Notes under the pieces: model-generated
The model's database searches: none
What the model saw: only the letters and a program-made list of their open reading frames with translations
Told to the model about the DNA's origin: nothing
Translations under genes and position numbers: made by a program
Shown: one piece after another, positions 24,667 to 34,007 of the stretch
Numbering within the stretch: the stretch's first letter is position 1
Layout of the letters: every line of letters starts with the position of its first letter
Source of the DNA: CAYXLW01 sp964466055
GTDB lineage: Bacteria; Patescibacteriota; Gracilibacteria; GCA-2401425
Direction: 5' to 3'
Assembly: GCA_964466055.1 (NCBI GenBank)
Contig: CAYXLW010000010.1
Span: forward strand, 1 to 54,633
DNA: 54,633 nucleotides

Positions 24667-24698
24667 TTATCACCATTTTGGTGATAGTTGACTTTTAA
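24662..24698 (+). terminator. Terminator after the TrmB-like gene
   Basis: Outer CAACT/AGTTG and inner ATCACC/GGTGAT stems with loop ATTTT, followed by GACTTTT. It overlaps the stop codon of the gene. Confidence 0.75.
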
Positions 24699-24801
24699 AA
24701 ACATGGCTTATTGATAATGCTTTATTTTTTATAATGTCTTTTTTTTGACAATAAAAAATAAATTGTGAAGTATGATTATATAAATATTTAAATTACATAT
24801 T

Positions 24802-26472
24802 ATGCAAAAAACATGTAATAAATGCTCTTCTAGTTTTGAAATCACAGATTTTGAAATAAAATTTTTAGACAAAATTGCACCTGTTTTTAATGGAATAAAA
24901 CACCGATTTCCTAATCCTGAAATGTGTCCTGACTGCCGAGCTCAGCTAAGAACTTCACATCGAAATGAACAATTTATGTATAAAATAAAATCTTCTGCCG
25001 ATGGAAAGGATTTAGTAAGCGTATATTCTCCCGACAAACCATATAAGATTTTTTCTCAAGAATATTGGTTTTCTGATAACTGGGATCCTATTGATTATGG
25101 GCAAACTTTTGATTTTACACGATCTTTTTTTGAGCAGTACTACGAACTTAGCAAAGATGCGCCAAGAGCAAACATGGTAACTGTAAGCAATGAAAACTCT
25201 GAATACACTACAGGAACTGGATTTTGCAAAAATTGCTATATACTTAATTCTTCTGAATATTGTGAAGATTGTTATTATGGAAAATTATTACAAACGTGCA
25301 AGAACTGTATTGATACCTCTTATGCTTACGATTCTGAAATTTTATATGAATGTTTTAATGTTAAAAATTGCTACAACTGTAAGTATACATATAATTCTCA
25401 AAATTCTAGCGACTGTTCTTTTTGTGACAATGTTTCTAGTTGTAAAAACTGCTTTCTTTGCACTAATTTGAGTATGAAAGAATATTATTTTATGAATCAA
25501 AAAATGTCTAAGGATGAATATAAAGACAAAATTAAAGAATTTACAGAATATGACGGAATACAAAAAGCGTTAGATTTATTCATTAAATTAAAAAAAGAAA
25601 GAGTTTATAAGTATAGCAATATAACAAATTCAGAAAATTGCTTTGGAGACTTTATACAAAGTAGTAAAAATTGCCTTAATTGTTATGACGTTAACGATAG
25701 CGAGGATTGCATGAATTTACATGTAGGAGTTAAATGTAAAGATATCGTAGATTGTTCTAATATGTATATTAATCCTGAGCTCTCATATCAAGTTCTTGGA
25801 ACTATTGAAACCTTTAATGTTCATTTTTGCTTATATGTTTTTTATTCAAACGACCTTTTCTATTGTGAAAACTGCTATTCATGTAAAAACTGTTTTGGGT
25901 GTTCGGGGCTTAGAAATAAGCAATATTGTATTTTTAATAAGCAATATTCTAAAGAGAATTATGATGAATTAGCACAAAAAATAGTAGAGCATATGAACGA
26001 AACTCAGGAGTGGGGAAGGTTTTTCCCTGCAGAGCTTTCCCCTTTTGGATATAATGAAACTCTCGCTAATGAATATTTTCCTACTGAAAAAAACTTAGCA
26101 TTATTAAGTGGATTTAAATGGAATAATTATGAATCACCATTACCTAACGTAGAAAAATTTATTAATGCTAATAAGCTCCCAAATAGACTAAAAGACATCC
26201 CTGATGATATATTAAATTGGGCTATAAAATGTGAAGTAACAAATAAGCCATTCAAAATAATCCCACAGGAATTAAAATTCTACAGAGAGCATAATTTGAC
26301 AATACCAAGAAGACATCCAGACCAAAGACACAAAGACCGAATGAAGTTAAGGGCACCTCGAAGGCTGCATAAAGACAATTGTAAAAAGTGTGGAGCGGAA
26401 GTACAAACTACTTACAACGATATTGATAAAAATATATATTGTGAAGAATGTTATTTAAAAGAGGTTTATTAA
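24802..26472 (+). CDS. Cys-rich multi-ribbon repeat protein, unknown function
   Basis: The product is 556 aa with about 36 cysteines and neither signal peptide nor membrane segment. An N-terminal zinc-ribbon-like part (CNKCSSSF; CPDC near residue 45) precedes two long repeats. Repeat one (about 145-245) has serial CxxC pairs (FCKNCYIL, CEDCYYG, CKNCID, CYNCKY) and ends CKNCFLC..L..KEYYFMNQKMSK. Repeat two (about 275-395) ends CKNCFGC..LRNKQYCIFNKQYSK. A C-terminal ribbon (CKKCGAEV...CEEC) closes it. The pairs probably bind several zinc ions or stack in a solenoid. I recognise no family name. It may bind nucleic acid or other proteins; this is inference. Confidence 0.85.
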   Translation: MQKTCNKCSSSFEITDFEIKFLDKIAPVFNGIKHRFPNPEMCPDCRAQLRTSHRNEQFMYKIKSSADGKDLVSVYSPDKPYKIFSQEYWFSDNWDPIDYGQTFDFTRSFFEQYYELSKDAPRANMVTVSNENSEYTTGTGFCKNCYILNSSEYCEDCYYGKLLQTCKNCIDTSYAYDSEILYECFNVKNCYNCKYTYNSQNSSDCSFCDNVSSCKNCFLCTNLSMKEYYFMNQKMSKDEYKDKIKEFTEYDGIQKALDLFIKLKKERVYKYSNITNSENCFGDFIQSSKNCLNCYDVNDSEDCMNLHVGVKCKDIVDCSNMYINPELSYQVLGTIETFNVHFCLYVFYSNDLFYCENCYSCKNCFGCSGLRNKQYCIFNKQYSKENYDELAQKIVEHMNETQEWGRFFPAELSPFGYNETLANEYFPTEKNLALLSGFKWNNYESPLPNVEKFINANKLPNRLKDIPDDILNWAIKCEVTNKPFKIIPQELKFYREHNLTIPRRHPDQRHKDRMKLRAPRRLHKDNCKKCGAEVQTTYNDIDKNIYCEECYLKEVY

Positions 26473-26497
26473 AAAATAAATAATTTTTAATTTATAA

Positions 26498-26530
26498 AAA
26501 AAACACATGTAATCTTATATGTGTTTTATT
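26498..26530. terminator. Bidirectional terminator between the Cys-rich gene and tRNA-Asp
   Basis: AAACACAT/ATGTGTTT stem with A run on the left and T run on the right, so it can end both the plus-strand gene and the minus-strand tRNA-Asp. Confidence 0.8.
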
Positions 26531-26540
26531 ATTTCTTCTC

Positions 26541-26617
26541 TGGCGGAATGGACGAGACTTGAACTCGCGACCTCCCGCGTGACAGGCGGGCGTTCTAACC
26601 AACTGAACTACCACTCC
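26541..26617 (-). tRNA. tRNA-Asp (anticodon GTC), CCA encoded
   Basis: Acceptor GGAGTGG/CCATTCC with one G-U pair, then G and CCA. The anticodon loop CTGTCAC gives GTC; the T loop is TTCAAGT. Length 77 nt. Confidence 0.97.
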
Positions 26618-26631
26618 AAAAAAGCTGGAAG

Positions 26632-26660
26632 ATTGTAATAGACTTAACCTTCTTTTTCAA
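26632..26660 (-). promoter_or_regulatory. Promoter of tRNA-Asp
   Basis: On the minus strand: TTGAAA (26655-26660), 17-nt spacer, TACAAT (26632-26637), 15 nt before the tRNA. Confidence 0.7.
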
Positions 26661-26685
26661 GGGATTTATCTATAATTTTTATTTT

Positions 26686-28515
26686 TTATTTTACTCGTCT
26701 TATTTCCATGATTTTTTTTGAAATAGCAAATTTTACTTCTTCTGGCATAGCATTTTTTAAAGCATAAAGTAGTGGCAGATTTTCTTTTTTAGATTCAATG
26801 TTCTTTAAAATTACTAACACTGTGTTGTTTTGTCCTGTTGTAGTTTCATATTTTTTAACTTTATTTACCATGATATTAATCTGGTCTGCAAACCAGTTTG
26901 CTTGGCTTTGATTAATACTTTTTTGTTCTATGTCCTGTGGAGCTATTTTTGCTACTATATTTTTTATAGTGCTTACCAACGCTATTTTTACTTTTGCTGT
27001 TTCTTCTAGAACATCTTTATCGTCTATGTTCTGTGAAATCAAGCTTAGTTGTTGTAGTTCGTTATTTTGAATTGATAATAGTTTTTCTAGCTTTGTTTCA
27101 TCTGCATCTTCAAGGTTTTTTAATATAAGTCTTTCGTTTTCTTCTATAAAATTTTGAAGAGAAGAAACTAAAAAGCCCTTATTTTCTTTTTCTATAACAA
27201 GGCTTTGTATTTCAGTTAATTTGCCTGCCATCTGCTCTATTTCTGCTTGTTCTGGATTATTTGCGTATATTATAAACAAATCCTGAAAACGTTCTTTAAG
27301 CGGAAATAAATCATCCCCGGGAAGAACATGTGCAAAAAATTCTTTTTCGAAGTTTAGGTGTGCTAAAATCTCATTTTTTTCTTCTTCTTTACTTGAATCT
27401 GTCCAAAGATTTGCTAGTTCTAACACTCCTTCATTAAATATTTTTTCTGCATATTCAGGGTCATCTAAATCTGTAAGAACCTTACTTGCTGCAAACTTCC
27501 TTTTAACTGCTTCTAGTCCATCAAGCCTAATTTTTTCAACTACAGTATACAAAGGATTTGTTGGTAAGATTCCTGCCAAATCTTTAGCCTCTTCTTTTTC
27601 TTTTTCAACAATTTCAGATTTAAATGCTATGTCTTTTTTTTGGTTTAGCTCTTCCCATTCTCCTTTAAAATTGTCTAATGCCTGTGTTTCATGGTTTTGC
27701 TCTGAAAGAATTGTCTGGAACCCTGCCGATAAAAGAATTTCTTCTCCAGTTCTTGGTTCAACACTAACAGCATTTTGAATTGTTGTTACATAAGTATTCT
27801 CATCCTCTTCGTTAATATCAAAAGTTCCAAAATTAGTAGAAACTCTTGAGTTTTTTGTCTCAACAGAAAGGCTGTTTTTCCCTCTTGAAAGAACAGTGCT
27901 CCAAATTCTTCCTTCTTGAAGCTTTAATACGGTTTCTGTTTTTTCAGCAAGATTTTTTCCTAGGTTTTCACTAAAAAGAGATATTCCTAAGTGTGTGTTT
28001 TGTGAAAGACGAACAACTGAATTATCTGCAAAATATATTTCTGCTGAAGAGTTTTCTGCCGTTTTTATTTGGTCTCCTGCTTTAATGCTTTCTTCATGCC
28101 CATTTTTAACAAGTCGCCAGTTTTCTCCTCTTGATTTAATCTCTGTTATACCTTTTTGTGTAATAAGTCTGTTTTTTGCCTCTGCTTCAGTGTTAGGAAC
28201 TATTATTGCAAAGAAAAGAAATAAAACTGCCACTCCTGTTGCAAGTGTTTTTTTATAATTAAATAATTTTTCAAAAACACCAGAGAATATGTTCTCAGAA
28301 AATGATTCGCCAGCCCTTATTAAAAGTCTTTTTTTAGTGTTTTTAGCAAACTCATAGCTAGGGATTGGCTTTAAGATATTTTTTAGTAGCTTAATAATCC
28401 ATAAGCTTTCTTGTGATTGAATTTTATTAAATAGCCGACGCTTAGCATTTTCTTTAAATGCTTTTGAAGGGCTTAATAGTGAGAGTTGCCGTAATGATTT
28501 ATATAATTTATCCAT
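26686..28515 (-). CDS. FecR-domain membrane protein with DUF5667-like C-terminal region
   Basis: The product is 609 aa. Residues 1-85 are a helical cytoplasmic part. One membrane segment follows (TLATGVAVLFLFFAIIVPN, about 92-110). The FecR domain is outside, about 115-275: GDQIKTAENSSAEIYFADNS, VVRLSQNTHLGI, LQEGRIWSTVLS and SRVSTNFGTFDI. In the C-terminal half LPTNPLYTVVEKIRLDGLEA near 300 resembles the start of DUF5667, followed by long helices. FecR proteins normally pass a surface signal to a sigma factor, but no sigma gene is near. In CPR such proteins often stand alone; function unknown. Confidence 0.85.
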   Translation of the reverse strand: MDKLYKSLRQLSLLSPSKAFKENAKRRLFNKIQSQESLWIIKLLKNILKPIPSYEFAKNTKKRLLIRAGESFSENIFSGVFEKLFNYKKTLATGVAVLFLFFAIIVPNTEAEAKNRLITQKGITEIKSRGENWRLVKNGHEESIKAGDQIKTAENSSAEIYFADNSVVRLSQNTHLGISLFSENLGKNLAEKTETVLKLQEGRIWSTVLSRGKNSLSVETKNSRVSTNFGTFDINEEDENTYVTTIQNAVSVEPRTGEEILLSAGFQTILSEQNHETQALDNFKGEWEELNQKKDIAFKSEIVEKEKEEAKDLAGILPTNPLYTVVEKIRLDGLEAVKRKFAASKVLTDLDDPEYAEKIFNEGVLELANLWTDSSKEEEKNEILAHLNFEKEFFAHVLPGDDLFPLKERFQDLFIIYANNPEQAEIEQMAGKLTEIQSLVIEKENKGFLVSSLQNFIEENERLILKNLEDADETKLEKLLSIQNNELQQLSLISQNIDDKDVLEETAKVKIALVSTIKNIVAKIAPQDIEQKSINQSQANWFADQINIMVNKVKKYETTTGQNNTVLVILKNIESKKENLPLLYALKNAMPEEVKFAISKKIMEIRRVK

Positions 28516-28631
28516 ACACCGAATATAACGAAATTTTTATGTTTTTGTTTCATTGCTTTATAATCTTTCTGCTTAAATTGAAATGTTAAGATTTTATAGA
28601 TATACTTCGAATATGAATTAACTTTAATAAA

Positions 28632-30068
28632 ATGCGAAAATTCCTATCAATATTTTTTGTGTTTATTTTCTTGCTTTCTTTTTCCTCTTGCCGAACAAAA
28701 GAGGAGACTAAGTTAAGTAATAAAAGTCAAAAGAATGAAATTACCATGTGGAATCTTTTTGATGATTCTGATGTTTTTAAGGGACAAATACAGGCATATC
28801 AAAGTAAGCATCCTAATGTACAAATTACTTATCGAAAGTTTACTAATATCGATGAATATGAAGAGTTATTGGTTAATGAGATTGCTGAAGGAGAAGGCCC
28901 TGACATATTTGCAATGAGTAATACTTGGGTGGACAAGCATCTAAAAAAGATTTCACCCTTTCCTGTTGGAAAAACTTCAATTCCTATGAATCAACAAATA
29001 TTTGAAGATACTTTTTTTCACATTGCATCTAAAGATTTAATTAAAAATGGTGCAATTTATGGAATGCCTCTTTTTATTGATAATCTCGCCATTTATTACA
29101 ATAAAAAAATATTTCAAGACAATATTCCTAATAGCGATAAACCTGCTGAAACATGGGATGAAATAAAAAAACAAGTTTCATTAATTACCAAGAAAAATAA
29201 TAGCATAGAAAAATTCTCTTTGTCAGGAATTGCCATGGGTCGTGCTGATAATATTAGTAGGGCTACCGATATTTTATACGGACTTATGCTAGAGCATGGA
29301 ACACAAATGTTTAATGATGCTGGGAATAAGGCTATTTTTTCTTCCAAACAAAGTAGTGCTCAAGGGGCAGGCAAGCCATATCAGCCATTCTTAGAAGCAT
29401 TGAGTTTATACACGTCTTTTTCAAATTCTAAATATAAAAATTACTCTTGGAACGAAGAAATTACCTCTCTCTCCAAAGATGACAAGGAAATAGATCCTTT
29501 TTTAAGAGGAAAAACTGCTATGATTTTCGGATATTCATATCTATATGAAGATCTTTTATCAAAAAGAAAACAAATTAAGACTCTTGGTGAAAGTACAATT
29601 AATGAGGAAGATATTGGTATTATTGAATTCCCTCAAATTCTTTCCTTTGCTGAAACAGGAAAAAGAGATGCTCTGGCTTCTTATTTTCCTTTTACTGTTT
29701 CTAGAAATAGTAAAAATAGTGATATTGCATGGGACTTTATTCAGTTTTTAACCTCTAAAGATTCTTTAATTGATTATTATGAAAAAACCAAAAAGCCAAG
29801 TAGCAGAAAAGATTTAGTTGAAGAACAAATGTTGGACCCAGTTTATGGTGTATTCGCAAGACAGGCATCTTATTCAAAATCTTTCCCTGAATCTTTCCCT
29901 GTAGATTCCAATTTTTTAAACAAAGTTTTTATAAATGCAATTGAGGAGGTAAATAAAAACAAAACAAGCCTTCCAGATATTGCTACCAAAGCTGAGGCAC
30001 AAGTTAACTGCCAACTTGAAAAAAAACAAAACCTAGGAGAGTCTAATATTGATTGCTTGAAAATATAG
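28632..30068 (+). CDS. Extracellular solute-binding lipoprotein (family 1)
   Basis: The product is 478 aa. A lipoprotein signal (KFLSIFFVFIFLLSFSSC) puts the modified Cys at about residue 20. The body is a family 1 (MalE-like) solute-binding protein: EITMWNLFDDSDVFKGQIQA near 35, EGPDIFAMSNTWVDKHL near 90, YGMPLFIDNLAIYYNKKIF near 140 and AWDFIQFLTSKDSLIDYYE near 375. Such proteins deliver sugars or similar compounds to ABC importers, but no permease or ATPase follows, so the partner is elsewhere. The ligand cannot be told. It diverges from the FecR gene. Confidence 0.9.
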   Translation: MRKFLSIFFVFIFLLSFSSCRTKEETKLSNKSQKNEITMWNLFDDSDVFKGQIQAYQSKHPNVQITYRKFTNIDEYEELLVNEIAEGEGPDIFAMSNTWVDKHLKKISPFPVGKTSIPMNQQIFEDTFFHIASKDLIKNGAIYGMPLFIDNLAIYYNKKIFQDNIPNSDKPAETWDEIKKQVSLITKKNNSIEKFSLSGIAMGRADNISRATDILYGLMLEHGTQMFNDAGNKAIFSSKQSSAQGAGKPYQPFLEALSLYTSFSNSKYKNYSWNEEITSLSKDDKEIDPFLRGKTAMIFGYSYLYEDLLSKRKQIKTLGESTINEEDIGIIEFPQILSFAETGKRDALASYFPFTVSRNSKNSDIAWDFIQFLTSKDSLIDYYEKTKKPSSRKDLVEEQMLDPVYGVFARQASYSKSFPESFPVDSNFLNKVFINAIEEVNKNKTSLPDIATKAEAQVNCQLEKKQNLGESNIDCLKI

Positions 30069-30163
30069 AAGTTACTATTTTTATATGAATCCTGTTTTTT
30101 TATTAACAACAAAAGAGTTTTATTGAAAAATGTCAACAAATTAACGCGAAAAAAAATCATATC

Positions 30164-30784
30164 ATGAGAGAAATAGGGTTTGACACCCAGCCGATGCACG
30201 TTGTTAAGATTGCTATTAAAGAAAAGCCTGAACAAAATCTTATTGGTACCCCTTTTTTTCCTAATGTCGACTTTATTGAAGTTGCAAGATTTGAAGAAAT
30301 TGACGCTATTTTAGAAACAATATCCAAACAGATAGACTTAATTGTTGTTTCAATTGATAAAGACTATTTTGATAAAAACAAGACTCTTTATGGTATAAAT
30401 TTATTCGAACTTGCACAAAAAAACGAGTTACTGATTTGCTTAAGTAACGAAATCGCAGAAACCATTAAAGCTTTAACTGATGAAGAAAAAAGATATATTA
30501 AAAATCTTTCTCCTTTTTCCGCAGCAATCTTTAATGCTGGAGGAAGAGACAAACTTAAGAAAAAGAACATTCAAAATATTTTACCAATTAAGCTTCTTTC
30601 TGACATTCTTAAAGCTAATAAAAATAGGGAGGAACCAAAGTATAAGATTATTTACCCTCATTTTTTAATATCCACAATGAACCGTTATAATAATGCAATC
30701 ATTATATTAACTCTTTCTGAAAACTATTCCAAAGTACAAAAAGCTTTACTTCCTTTCTTAACTCTGTGTAAGCAATCTTCTTAA
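30164..30784 (+). CDS. Unknown cytoplasmic protein
   Basis: The product is 206 aa from ATG 30164, with no signal peptide or membrane segment. Predicted alpha/beta character: HVVKIAIKEK, FEEIDAILETISKQIDLIVV and NNAIIILTLSENYSKVQKAL suggest strand-helix alternation, and the middle is helical (LTDEEKRYIKNLSPF). I recognise no catalytic motif or family. It lies between the solute-binding lipoprotein and the convergent Wzz-like gene and stops 16 nt before the latter's end, so it seems to be a gene on its own. Confidence 0.72.
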   Translation: MREIGFDTQPMHVVKIAIKEKPEQNLIGTPFFPNVDFIEVARFEEIDAILETISKQIDLIVVSIDKDYFDKNKTLYGINLFELAQKNELLICLSNEIAETIKALTDEEKRYIKNLSPFSAAIFNAGGRDKLKKKNIQNILPIKLLSDILKANKNREEPKYKIIYPHFLISTMNRYNNAIIILTLSENYSKVQKALLPFLTLCKQSS

Positions 30785-30799
30785 AAAGCATTTTTCATA

Positions 30800-31945
30800 T
30801 TATTCAACCACAACTAATTTTAAATCTTCATTCCAAACCTCTCTGATTCTTTTTAAGTCTTTTCTTTTTGTTCTGCCAACTTTAACAACAAGAACAAGTG
30901 TTGCGTTGTTCAGTCGCAAGATTTCTGAGTTTTCAGGAAGCCTAGTATGAATTAATGTTTTCATTTTTTGTGCCAAACTACTAAAAACCTTTGTTAAAAA
31001 TCTTTCTCCCTTTCCCGCTGGTAAAAACTTCAAGTTTTCATCTAGTGTGTTTTGGATAATGAGCATTGTATTTATTTCATTTTTTTCAAAAGAAGCATCT
31101 GTATGTCCTTTTATGTTTTTCATTCTTGTTGAAAGTCCTAATGTACTGTGAAGCGAACGATTTTGTAGGTCTCCGTCTACCAATGCAATTTTTTCACCAA
31201 AAAAACTGTGCTTATGCGCAAGTGCAACAGCTAGTATGTCTGTTTCTACTCCTACCCCTGCAAGAATAACAATTGATGACGCCTTTTGAATTGCAACTGA
31301 TAATAATGAAAGATCATTGTTTTCCCAGTCATTATCTAAAAAGTCTGTAGTTTTTATTTTTAGTATTTGTTCAGCTTCTTCCGTTGAAGAAATTTCATCT
31401 TTTAAGAGTTCTTTTAAGGCGATAATAAATAGCCCTAGTATCAGCCCTAGGAGTGCCCCGGCTAATGGGTAAATTATTTTTGTTATTTTGTTGATTTTAG
31501 TGTTTTTTCCTTGGTCTATTGCCACAAAAGCACTTCCTGTTGCTTTATTGTAACGCACAATTTCTTCCTGTAGTTTTTTTAGTGTATGAGTAGAAATGTT
31601 TTTTGTTTCCTCTGGAGTGCTGGCAATTATCTCTACTAACAAATTTTGTCTTTCTTGTTTTAGGGCAGATAAAGAAACATCTTGTTCTGTTTTTGCTGAA
31701 TTTTTAATACTATGGATAAAAACTGGATTTTTAAACCACCCCATAATGGTTTCTCCAAAATATGTTGATGCAATTTCTGCTTGTTCTGGATCTCGAGAAT
31801 CTTGAGTTCCAATTGTTAAAAAAATTGTTGTTTTAGCTAGATTTTTTTGATTATTTTCTCCATATAAAAACCCTGCTCCTCCAAGGAGGATAATTAAAAT
31901 AATTACAAATAAAAGATGCCTTTTTACAATTTTGAGAATATCCAT
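30800..31945 (-). CDS. Wzz-like chain-length protein with degenerate tyrosine-kinase domain
   Basis: The product is 381 aa. The Wzz part has a first membrane helix (HLLFVIILIILLGGAGFLYG) at residues 10-29, an outer coiled region and a second helix (IYPLAGALLGLILGLFIIAL) at about 155-178. The remainder resembles the cytoplasmic BY-kinase domain: SIVILAGVGVETDILAVALA near 225 and VDGDLQNRSLHSTLGL near 255, the latter close to the Walker A' motif VDADLR.P..H...G. The Walker A loop has lost its GKS/T, and no C-terminal Tyr cluster is visible, so kinase activity is unlikely. I infer a role in polysaccharide export length control. Confidence 0.75.
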   Translation of the reverse strand: MDILKIVKRHLLFVIILIILLGGAGFLYGENNQKNLAKTTIFLTIGTQDSRDPEQAEIASTYFGETIMGWFKNPVFIHSIKNSAKTEQDVSLSALKQERQNLLVEIIASTPEETKNISTHTLKKLQEEIVRYNKATGSAFVAIDQGKNTKINKITKIIYPLAGALLGLILGLFIIALKELLKDEISSTEEAEQILKIKTTDFLDNDWENNDLSLLSVAIQKASSIVILAGVGVETDILAVALAHKHSFFGEKIALVDGDLQNRSLHSTLGLSTRMKNIKGHTDASFEKNEINTMLIIQNTLDENLKFLPAGKGERFLTKVFSSLAQKMKTLIHTRLPENSEILRLNNATLVLVVKVGRTKRKDLKRIREVWNEDLKLVVVE

Positions 31946-32091
31946 TTTATTCTAGATTAAGAAATATTTTCCTTTCCTTTGCATTTTCGTTTAATGAACA
32001 CTAAAACTCAAGTGAAGTTTGATATATAATAAAACATAGCAAATTAAAAATTTTTTAAATACAATTAAGTTGTTGTTTTAATCTATTTTAA

Positions 32092-33888
32092 ATGAAATTT
32101 TTGTCTCGCTCTTTACAGTATTTTTTTCTTGTTATTTTTTCATTTTATTTAGGAACTTTATATAAGAATAATCTCGAAAATAATGAGATCAATAACCATT
32201 CTAACATCAATTTTGAACTTTTTAATAATGTATGGGATATAATACAAGAAAAATATGTTAATCCTGAAGTTTTTAGTGAAGCCGAGCCATTTGAGTTTGG
32301 AATAGTAAAAGGACTAATTAGTGGGCTTGACGATCCTTTTTCTTCTTTTATGACACCTGATGAAAACAATGATTTCTATAATGATTTACAGGGTAATTTT
32401 GAAGGAATTGGTGCTGAGCTTACAATTAAAAATAGTTTAATAACAATTGTTTCTCCTCTTAAGGGGTCTCCCGCTAAAGCCGCAGGGCTTCTTCCTGAGG
32501 ATATTATTATAAAAGTTAATGATGAAGACATTGTAGGGCTTTCAATTTCTGATGTTGTTAAAAAAATTCGAGGAGAAAAGGGGACAAGTGTTGTTTTAAA
32601 TATTTTACATAAAGATGCAACGGAACCTGTTAATATATCTGTTGTTAGAGACACTATTACTATTGCTAGTGTTGAGTCTAAAATGATTGAAGAGATCGGA
32701 TTTATTGAAATAAATCAGTTTGGAGAAAAAACTGTTCAAGATTTTGAAGAACAATTTGTTACTATTATGAAAAATAATCCCATAGGAATTATTTTGGATT
32801 TACGCTTTAACGGAGGAGGATATCTTGATGGAGCAGTTGAAGTTGCTTCTGCTTTTTTTGCTAATAAAACTGATGTTGTAAAAGTTAAGGATCAAAAGGG
32901 GTCTTTTGTACATAAAAGTTTTTATAAACCTTTTTCTAATGTTGACATTCCTTTGGTTTTATTAATAAACAAAGGGTCTGCTTCTGCTTCTGAAATATTA
33001 GCTGGTGCAATCCAAGACCATAAAAGAGGAATTATAGTTGGTGAAACAAGTTTTGGAAAAGGAACTGTCCAAGAGGTTATTTCTTTAAATAAAGGAGCAT
33101 CTTTGCGTCTCACAATTGCAGAATGGCTAACTCCAAACGGTAGAAGTATTAATGAAAAAGGCATAACTCCTGATGTTTTTGTTGAAAAAACAATCAAAGA
33201 CTTTGAGGAAGGAAAGACTCCTCAACTAGACAAGGCTATTGAACTTTTGAAAAAGAAGGTTGTTTCTAATAATACTTCTTCACCCTCTTTTGACAAAAAG
33301 GATTTTAGTTCGATTGTTGCTTTAAATCCAATAACCTTTAGTGATTTTGAAAATAATTTAAGATGCACAAAAGAAAAAGTTAGAGGATGTTATTCAGAGA
33401 AAGATGTTAAAAATATAATGGAAAATGCCAATGCTTTAAAAAATAAGCAATTCCCTTCTAAAGATGAATGGAAATATTTTTTATATAATAATAAACAGGC
33501 TCAAGGTGATTTTAAAAATTTATTATTTAGTGATTATATAAAGCTAGAAAAAATTAATAGCATAGCATATTTTGATTTTGGAGGCTGTTGTGTTTGGTCA
33601 ATTAAAAATGCTACACTAAAAGTTTTTAGTGTCTCTGATAAAAAGATTCTTTCTTATTCTAAGAATGACTTTTGGGACGCTTTATCCGATGAAGAAATTG
33701 CTGAATTAGAAAAAAAGGCAACAGACAAAGAAAACGATGTCTTACAGCAATTAATTTATAATTTTCAAGGAAAAAAGACCAACGGCATTCTTTCTGATGA
33801 GCAACAAGAAAAAATTATAAATAAACTTGATACAATAAAAGAAGAAATATTAAGCCAAGCTTCCTCTTTAATGACTATGAACTATTAG
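32092..33888 (+). CDS. C-terminal processing peptidase (S41, CtpA/Prc-like)
   Basis: The product is 598 aa. An N-terminal membrane anchor (YFFLVIFSFYLGTLY, about residues 8-24) puts the protease outside. A PDZ domain follows (about 95-180: FEGIGAELTIKN, GSPAKAAGLLPEDIIIKVND, RGEKGTSVVLNI). The S41 core (about 190-390) has LDLRFNGGGYLDGAVEVA, NKGSASASEILAGAIQDH with the catalytic Ser near 296 and GETSFGKGTVQ with the Lys near 321, then LTIAEWLTPNGRSIN. The last 200 residues are an extra region of unknown fold containing FDFGGCCVW. It processes or degrades outer proteins, perhaps the surface proteins encoded nearby. Confidence 0.93.
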   Translation: MKFLSRSLQYFFLVIFSFYLGTLYKNNLENNEINNHSNINFELFNNVWDIIQEKYVNPEVFSEAEPFEFGIVKGLISGLDDPFSSFMTPDENNDFYNDLQGNFEGIGAELTIKNSLITIVSPLKGSPAKAAGLLPEDIIIKVNDEDIVGLSISDVVKKIRGEKGTSVVLNILHKDATEPVNISVVRDTITIASVESKMIEEIGFIEINQFGEKTVQDFEEQFVTIMKNNPIGIILDLRFNGGGYLDGAVEVASAFFANKTDVVKVKDQKGSFVHKSFYKPFSNVDIPLVLLINKGSASASEILAGAIQDHKRGIIVGETSFGKGTVQEVISLNKGASLRLTIAEWLTPNGRSINEKGITPDVFVEKTIKDFEEGKTPQLDKAIELLKKKVVSNNTSSPSFDKKDFSSIVALNPITFSDFENNLRCTKEKVRGCYSEKDVKNIMENANALKNKQFPSKDEWKYFLYNNKQAQGDFKNLLFSDYIKLEKINSIAYFDFGGCCVWSIKNATLKVFSVSDKKILSYSKNDFWDALSDEEIAELEKKATDKENDVLQQLIYNFQGKKTNGILSDEQQEKIINKLDTIKEEILSQASSLMTMNY

Positions 33889-34007
33889 GGCTGTTGAGAT
33901 TTTAAAAAAACTAGAAGGATTAACGGAAGAAACTCGACAAATTATCTTTACAATGTTTTATAATTTTGTAAAATATGATATACGCTTTTTGTTATTTCTA
34001 TTAGATC

